Shown: in pieces, positions 57,303-64,000 of the stretch | Layout: the number at the start of each line of letters is the position of its first letter | Position numbering within the stretch: the first letter of the stretch is position 1 | Source: Evernia prunastri | Lineage: Eukaryota > Ascomycota > Lecanoromycetes > Lecanorales > Parmeliaceae | DNA: 64,000 nt | Direction: 5' to 3' | NCBI GenBank assembly: GCA_003184365.1 | Contig: NKYR01000032.1 | Span: 124,001-188,000 of the forward strand | Position numbers and translations under genes: made by a program | Notes under the pieces: generated by a model | Databases searched by the model: none | What the model saw: the letters and a program-made list of their open reading frames with translations, nothing else | Told to the model about the DNA's origin: nothing

Positions 57303-59399
57303 GGGGACGATGAGCTCTGGATCTTGCTGCAATATGAAGCTGATGCAAGGTGGTGAGGCTGTAGTGGTTTTTAAGATCAAGGAGAGGTTGTAAAGTCTAG
57401 GAGTATTTAAACCGTCGATGATGTGGTATTCTCCCGCCCGATACGATCAGAGTACGGAGATGATCGACCAAGGGGCATCTATCATTTTAATCACAAGTGT
57501 CGCCTTTTCCCAGGTCAGAGGGCTCGCCCGACGTGCGCAATCGGCTTTCCATTTCCAGCCCAGGAGTGAAATTTAGTAGGTGGGTGGGAAGAACCAATGA
57601 CGTTCACGAGGGGAGACCCGCGTCTAACATTGGGCGGTGGTGAATGAAACATAACCCATCGCCTGCTCACATCTGAACGAATGCAGAGATCCGGTGCAGC
57701 AGGAGAAAGCAGAAGCAGAGTGGGCGCAGATGTACTTAAATGAGAGCCGAGCAGGGATGCGCCAAGCAGGTAGGTAGCCAGACTCCACGTTGAGATCTCG
57801 CTCCCTGTCTCTGCCCTTTTTGAACGGGGAAGTCTATCGTGGCTGCATATGCCTCCTGTTCGCATGATGCCCAAAAGTGAAAAATAGTAAGGTAGCAGCC
57901 GGAGTCTACGTTTTAGTGCAGCTGAAAGGTATGGAGAGTTTGACGCTATGAGAGGGATAGGAGTTAGGGACAGCATTTGTAGCCATCAGACCGTGTTTGA
58001 AACGAAGGGGATAGTGAATCCTTGGCGCGGGCGATGATAGGAGAAGAAGGCGAGGCGGCAAATTATCTGTCAGCCGAGATCGATTGGTAGTCGTAGAAGG
58101 GTAGATGTTCCATATGAGGGGGCAGCGAATTGCGGTCAAAGAGTCTGCAGATGTCATATCCCTGGCGGGCCAAGACTTGTCACCAGTCAAAGAACGAACC
58201 GCCATCTGCAGCCCCCTAGGGTGAGGCTTAGAATTCTTTAATGTGACGCCGTCTGAAACCTATTCGAGCCCGATGAACCGTCTAGCCAAAGTTGCTAGAA
58301 ATAAGTTGAAATAGTAACGTCGCCATCTTTGCTTGATGAAGTGTTTCTGCAGGGTTTGCCTCCCTGCTGCCGATTGGCGGTGAGGGTCAAGCACGAGCAC
58401 CAATCACGACATGCTCGGTTCAGCTCGCTTTGCGTGAGGCAACTCCCAAAGTGCCACGAGCCACGGAGAATATGATAGCACTGTCATCCCCACTGGCAGC
58501 TCTATAACAGACAGGTCGCCTTCTTCCCATTTTTTCATTTTTCATTTTTCAGTGCTGCCCAAGGGCCATTATTCCGGTCGTCCTTGCTCTCTGCAAGGCT
58601 CGCAAGACTGGGTTGGGCCGACTTTCAGGCGGTGAGACAAGGGGCTATCGTTGGTTAGCCCAGAGTTTCGTGTGATAGTGTTGGGAGTAGTGGAAAGCAG
58701 TCGCAAAAGACTGTGCGATTGTTTGCAGCAAGGTTGGTCGATGTGCTGGCCCGTACCGCTGCTGTCTTAGCGTTCAGGTTGGAACAACTCATCCAGTACT
58801 GCGCACACAGTGCAAGAAACCGACGCTGGGGGAATAGATGAAAAAATTGGAGTCAGCTGTGTCACAAGGATATATCCAAGTAGGATACCTAGATGGAAAG
58901 TGGAGGTGAGATATTTTCTCCGCAGATAATGGTTACATATGATGCAGTGCAGCAGAGAGATGACGCAGGAAAAAGTTCCGTGGGATGAAATTTTGTTTGT
59001 GATGTGATCCTGGTTCGAAAGAAAAAGCGCGCGAAGGAGCGGTCAAAGAACCGTACTTTACTACTTTACTGCTGTACCGTAACTAATGCAATGCACCTAC
59101 CTGGTCTGGTCGAAAGAGAGAAAGAAAAATTCTACCTACGAGTGAAGGCTAATGCAATGGAATGCAGCTCTTGCGGAGACTCGTTAAGACACAAAAACGC
59201 TGTTTGCTCTACATACCACCTCCCTACCTACCTTATTCAACAGCCTTACTCTAGTCCATCCTGCCGCCTAGCCGAGGAGACGACGACCCAGTCTAACAAA
59301 GCATCCATCAATCAGAGAGAAGTCAGGCTCACACTACGAACAAAAGATACGTCAGACTCCACCGAAAACACCGAAAGAGAGCCCTAGAGCAATTGCACG
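57303..59399. other. 2.1-kb divergent intergenic region
   Basis: Lies between the MYB gene and the tubulin cofactor gene, so it holds both promoters. An ATG-started 153-codon minus frame at 57515-57976 has no recognised domain, and I do not call it. Confidence 0.45.
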
Positions 59400-60852
59400 A
59401 TGCCAATGCCAATGCCTCAACCCATGACCACCGCACGCGACATACCCATCCTCATCACATCCACCGACTCTTCCTCAGAACGCCGCATCACCCCATCTTG
59501 GACGATTGCACATCTCAAAACGAAGCTAGAGCCCGTAACCGGCATTGCACCAGCATCTCAGAGGCTGACGCTGCGCCTACCGGACCAACAGGAAGAGACC
59601 CCGATTGAAGCTGAGGATGAAGAGAGCGTCCAGGTCGGCAGGTGGCTCTTGGTTGCTTATGCCGAAATAAAGGTAGGTGCAAGCGAGCACACACGCTTTC
59701 TTATTGATCGCAGTCATTTGTTTTGATGATTGCCCAAAATATGATCCTGGCATGGCGAGATGAGAATCGAGCTGCCATGACTGCATGTCCCTGCATTTCA
59801 TTCTTTCTCCCGGGCTCTTTTCAGCTTCAATCTTTTGCCTTCATTGCCGCCCCCTTGCACCAAGTCCGATTTCTGTTTGTGATGTCCAAGAGACCAAGCC
59901 GCGAGGCTTCTTTCCCCCCCGAAGAGGCGCCTCTCTCGCGCGATTGGCCTCCTTCCTGATCCTCAATCGCAACTTCCCCCCCATCGATTCGTCACACCTC
60001 GTCTAACAATCACACTTCCCAAAGGTCACATCCCTCAACCCCCACCCTACCGCCGTCCTACCGCCCCTCTCCTCCGTCCCCAAGTACGAAATGCCCGAAT
60101 CCCAATACTCGGCCCTCCCATCCACCGTCCTAGCCTACAAAAAGGACCACCAAATCGGCCGCTTCGACCCCGCCGCGCCCGAGATCCAGGAACGCAAGGT
60201 CCGGGAAATGTGGAGGGAGGTCGAAGAGAGGAGTAAGTTTGACCCCCCCTCGTTTCCCCCCCCCCTCTTCACGGATACCGTCCTCTCTGTTCTCCATACG
60301 CACCTACAATACATTACTCAACAACCTATTCTCATTTCATTCCACTCCCTTCCCACTCCCCTCCTTTCAAACGCTCCAAGAGAGAGATCACACCACCTGT
60401 ATCAATCCGCTCTACTGCTCCCCCTCATCCGCCACCTCAACCTCCACCTCCACCTCCACCCTCATCCCCAACCCAACCAAACACCCAACCAACCACCCTA
60501 ACAAACCTCCCCCCCCCCCACAGACCTCCGGCCCCCCCTCCGCTGCCGCCTCCCCCCCAGCACCACCCGCCGCGGCACAATCTCCTACGTCGGCGCCGTC
60601 CCCTCGCTGCCCGGGCCCCCGGGCGCGCCCTGGATCGGCATCACGCTCGACGAGCCCGTGGGCAAGAACGACGGCAGCGTCGGCGGTGGCGACGGCGCGA
60701 CGGGGGAGCGGTACTTCAGCTGCGGGCCGAACAGGGGGGTGTTTGTGCGGGCGGGGAGGGTGGAGGCGGGGGATTGGCCTGAGTTGGGGCTGGATGAGGA
60801 TGGGGATGGGGAGGGCGAGGGCGAGGGGGGGAGTGAGATGGAGGAGATCTGA
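59400..60852 (+). CDS. ALF1: tubulin-folding cofactor B (UBL + CAP-Gly)
   Basis: Three exons, 59400-59672, 60025-60232 and 60524-60852, give 269 residues; the introns are 352 and 291 nt, long for this window. Residues from about 12 to 90 form the ubiquitin-like domain (DIPILITSTDSSSERRITPS, TIAHLKTKLEPVTGI, QRLTLRLPD). The middle has YSALPSTVLAYKKDHQIGRF, typical of cofactor B. The C-terminal CAP-Gly domain includes RGTISYVGAVPSLPG, WIGITLDEPVGKNDGSV and the RYFSCGPNRGVFVRAGRV strand; GKNDG is the conserved tubulin-tail-binding motif. The protein ends EMEEI, like the acidic -EEI/-DMI tail that contacts cofactor E. Cofactor B works with E in alpha-tubulin folding in the cytosol. Exon 3 is extremely GC-rich compared with exon 1. 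Confidence 0.93.
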
Positions 60853-63073
60853 GGGTAGGATGACGGGGGTGGGTGAGGGGGGTGTGGAGAGAAGGGGAGA
60901 GAAGGGGGAAGAGGGGACTTGTATGTTATGTTACAGATTGCATTCATGTACGTTACGGTAGATTGATATCAGTGTTCGAATGTCATTCCTCTACCATCAA
61001 CCCCACCCAACATTCTACAACCCGACTCTCAACACAGCATCCGCAAAGAATTCCCCATCCATCCATCCAAAGAGCCGCACGCTCGACCCAACCCCGTAAC
61101 TCCACGCACCGATTGTTCCATTCCCAAGTGCTGATATCGTGCTCAAGCCCACCAACCCTCCTTGCCATGCGCCACCAGATCCCACGACGCATTGATGTTC
61201 TCGTGCTCAAGCCCGTCGCTATTCAGTAGACAGACAACCCTCCCTGCCATCCCCAGCCAGACTTCCCAACGCACTGAAATTCTCGTGCTCAACGGCGACA
61301 GAAGCAACATCGGGCCAAACACTCGTTCCTTCCTGCTTCCAATCGACGCTCGCGGCTTCAAAGCACAGCTAGTCAGTCTTGACGCTTCGATAGATATCGA
61401 CGTTAGTGGCTAGATTGCGAGACAGCTTGATATGCTGTTGAGTATTCCAGTCACAACACTATATGACCGACCATGTCACAAAAGTGAACAGAGCCCCCCA
61501 AAGCACCCCACCTCACATACTCCCTTTCCCTCTTTCTGCGTATCCTCTCGGGAGGGACTTGGACTCCCAGCACGCGCCCTACAACGTCTCCCGACCTTCC
61601 ATACACAGCGCTGTTTGTGGCGCAAGCGCCCTGGCTGTAGTGAGGTTGATGGAGATCCGAATCGCGAGAAAAGCGTCGGTGGAGTGGAAGACTGATACGT
61701 AAAGAGCTCAGCTTGCGTCGCCAAGGCCTCTCCGTGTGAGAGACCCGGCGCCGCGTTCATTAACGACGCGGAGCACCACTCTTGCGACAGTGTTGATGAG
61801 TGTAGACTTAGGATCAGTGGCAGCAAAGGGGCTGGCGGCAATGGTGGCCGAAGTGGTGCCAGAGCTACATCGATACTTTGACTATGAGGAGGTGAGCAGA
61901 GGTATTTATATTAGGTCAGAAGGGTAGTAACTTACTCAAAGATAGCAAGCTCCTCGGATGTGGAATCGGCGCCCTCATAGTCATATATACGGTCCTAGGT
62001 CGTGTTTCTGCTCGCCTGAAGGCGTGCTCCAAGAACTTCTGATAGTTGTCGCCATTCACCTAGCTGAGAGCAGAACAAGATGGAGAATGGCGAAATGTTA
62101 CAGGAAAGAGCAAAGATGTCAGCAATGTGTCACAGAGCCGAACGACGGCTTCATGTTCATTGCCGCTGGCGATTGCCCCTGAGGTCTCTGTCCCAAGCGT
62201 GGACCTTGTGCGCTTCACGGGCTTCGTGGAGGGGGCCACACCAAGTAGAAGCTCAACCGTTGATCGTCTTGGCCTCGCCTGTCGAGCAGATATGCTGCAG
62301 GAATCCAAAGTGCCTAGCTCAAGCAAGGGCGTAACAAGTCCAGTTCCTTCCGCAGACTTGTGGCCATCTAGGACTTTGAGAAAAAACATCCTAAATCCCG
62401 AGTTGAACTGATCGTGGAGTAGGATGATGTTTCACAAACTTATGTGATCGACCTTAGGCGATGTGAAGATTTCACATGCAATACGCTTTCACCTCCTCCG
62501 CTTCAACTGGTTCAAGAATCTTGAGCGCAAGCGGTTGTTGTGATTGGTTGAAGCGATAGACGCAGGCTTTTGACCTCACTGCTAATTTTTAGGGAAGTCG
62601 TCGCGCGGTAGCAGGTACAGAGGGTTTTTGGTGGCTGGGTATTGAGGTGATGAATGTAATGGGCAAGCCAAAGATGATTCCCAGAGGGGCGTCTGGCGCT
62701 GTAGCGCACGGCGGGACGGTTTGGAACCCTTGTCCCATTCCTACGAAGGTATCGTTTGCTAGGGGAGCTCATCACATCTCGCATGTCTATATACATATAT
62801 ATGCATGGCTTTGCGAAGAAGCAAAGCTTTGATCTGCTTCGCTGGAGCGCAGCCAGAATTGGCTTACGCCTCGAACGCTATTCCCAGTATTGGGGGGCTC
62901 GGCTTTCTGTGGTCTGTTTTACCTGAGGACTAGGAAGCCTTGAAACGTATCCCATTTTGTTCCATCAGCTGCACCGAGGCCGCTTTTAGTGGAAAATTGG
63001 AGACAAATATCTCTCAGTAAAGTTGTTGGCAAAGAAATTATCAGTAGTGTGCTTCAACCTTGACCCTGCCACT
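60853..63073. other. gene-poor segment, no supported gene
   Basis: Only short frames without domains. An imperfect tandem duplication at 61138-61290 is listed separately. Confidence 0.45.
61138..61290. repeat. imperfect tandem duplication
   Basis: The phrase cgtgctcaag recurs at 61138, 61202 and (as cgtgctcaac) 61284. Each of the first two is followed by related accctcc(t/c)tgccat and cgc(a)ttga/cactga segments, so two diverged units of about 64 and 82 bp lie head to tail. Confidence 0.55.
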
Positions 63074-63377
63074 TTAGCTGGGGCCTCCTTTGCTTGGCCT
63101 TGCATTCTTTTCGTCAGACACAGTCGGGGCCCGACAATGTTTACTATTGCTATTGTAGGGAACATGCGCTGGTGTGTTAGCCGCTTGGTTTGGTGCACTT
63201 GCGGCTTTCTTGGCCGCTTTAGGCCTCGCAGGTTTACGTATTTTCGCTGCTGCTGTCTTGAGCTGCGCTGGTGTCTGCTCTTTCTTCTCAGGCGCTGCTT
63301 TGTTATTCGTGATTCCCTTGAACTTTGATGCACCATTGACAGCGAGGGACAGATCAGATCTCGAAATTGATCGCGCG
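63074..63377 (-). CDS. possible Lys/Ala/Pro-rich terminal exon
   Basis: A minus-strand frame of 100 codons plus a stop (TAA, complement of 63074-63076) opens right after a plausible acceptor (ttttccaccag, exon from 63377). Its composition is strongly Lys/Ala/Pro with KPARPKAAKKAAS, as in histone H1 tails or other nucleic-acid-binding tails, followed by Asn/Pro-rich sequence. No upstream exon with matching phase was found; a candidate ATG frame at about 63700 ends in the wrong phase. Treat it as a candidate only. Confidence 0.25.
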
Positions 63378-64000
63378 CTGGTGGAAAAGTTTGTTTAGAA
63401 GCAAAATGAGGCAGCGCCTGTGAAAAGAGGAGTTGCCTTTGATATATCAATATCTAAGCTTGGTATCAATTCGATTCACAGAGCAGAAGCAAACGAAGCC
63501 AGTATGAGATGAATGAATCTTATGAAACTGTACGCCACGAGGCAAGACTGGAGTTTGGTCTAATGCTCGTCTACAAAGGCCCAGGCTAATGTACAAACGT
63601 TCAGGATGGGCCCTACGCATTGAGCTTCGGACCAATGTCCGCGTTGGGGAGGTAACGGTGATTGCGATTCGCGAGCCACCAATGAATTCACTTGTGCCTT
63701 GGTCATTTTGGAATTGTTCGCCTGGCCAATAAGGCCGCTGGTGCCGCTGAATTGCCATTTCAGGAGGGCGGAAACGCAAGCACAAATAATGAATAATCTC
63801 GGGTTTCTAGGCTATCTCTTCCACTGCAGGGATAATCGACAAAAAAGCAAGCATCACTGATACCAAGGATTGATGGCCTCTGACAGGACACCTGATTGGG
63901 ATTCATTCGATGATGTTGTGCTTAAGAGCTAGCCTTCGACTTGCGGTCCTGCAAAAGCGAACGGAGAAGCTAGTAAGAGATGTGAGCGGTTGGTATTTCT
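63378..64000. other. window end, no resolved gene
   Basis: May contain upstream exons of the candidate exon at 63074-63377. Nothing can be joined with confidence. Confidence 0.35.

Noticed and set aside
57515..58205. Two minus frames upstream of the MYB gene
   Set aside because: One starts with ATG, but neither shows a domain or joins to the MYB exons; they lie in its promoter.

Overview
The window is nuclear DNA of a filamentous ascomycete (Pezizomycotina). Genes are split by short introns of about 43-213 nt with GT..AG borders. There is no operon logic, and the products are typical fungal ones (Rpn8, Pcf11, Hook, Atg8, coproporphyrinogen oxidase, Nce101, DUF7730, BYS1-like and I9-inhibitor proteins). 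A dothideomycete host is my best guess from the mix of families, but it is inference. I saw no rRNA, tRNA, CRISPR array, transposase or reverse transcriptase. All gene models were joined by eye by extending open frames across plausible splice sites and checking phase; none has transcript support.

Layout. 1-6.7 kb is gene-poor, holding one SAM-dependent methyltransferase (3.0-3.9 kb) and a doubtful terminal exon. 6.7-17.4 kb is a compact housekeeping block: proteasome lid subunit Rpn8, a convergent Gfo/Idh/MocA oxidoreductase, the mRNA 3'-end factor Pcf11, a divergent small secreted I9-type inhibitor and a Hook-type dynein adaptor. 17.6-22.2 kb is gene-free, with microsatellites, a 14-base assembly gap flanked by two copies of the same 164-168 bp segment, and a G-quadruplex motif. 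22.2-24.8 kb has a secreted RlpA/expansin-like protein and a DUF7730 protein. 24.9-29.2 kb contains protein-like fragments on the minus strand that I cannot join, probably decayed or undetected genes. 29.2-32.9 kb has NCE101, the three-exon ATG8 and, divergent to ATG8, HEM13. 32.9-37.0 kb is a very repeat-rich desert.

37.0-48.0 kb carries a secreted BYS1-like protein with a long Ser-Pro rod, adenylate kinase, an uncharacterised protein with a SANT/HTH-like segment, a SWIM zinc-finger protein whose end is blurred by an N and homopolymers, and a ubiquitin-hydrolase-like protein that keeps its Cys box but lacks the catalytic His. 49.6-60.9 kb has a secreted class 3 lipase, the tRNA methyltransferase Trm9, a MYB/SANT protein and tubulin cofactor B, separated by gene-poor stretches. 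60.9-64.0 kb has no confident gene, only a possible Lys/Ala/Pro-rich exon.

The genes serve separate cell functions (protein turnover, mRNA ends, vesicle transport, autophagy, haem, adenylate balance, tRNA wobble modification, tubulin folding, secretion) and do not form a pathway or biosynthetic cluster. The points most worth a second look are the USP-like protein lacking its catalytic His, the predicted His-rich C-terminal peptide of the Ser-Pro protein, the uncharacterised 41.5-43.8 kb gene, and the decayed-looking minus-strand coding at 27-29 kb.
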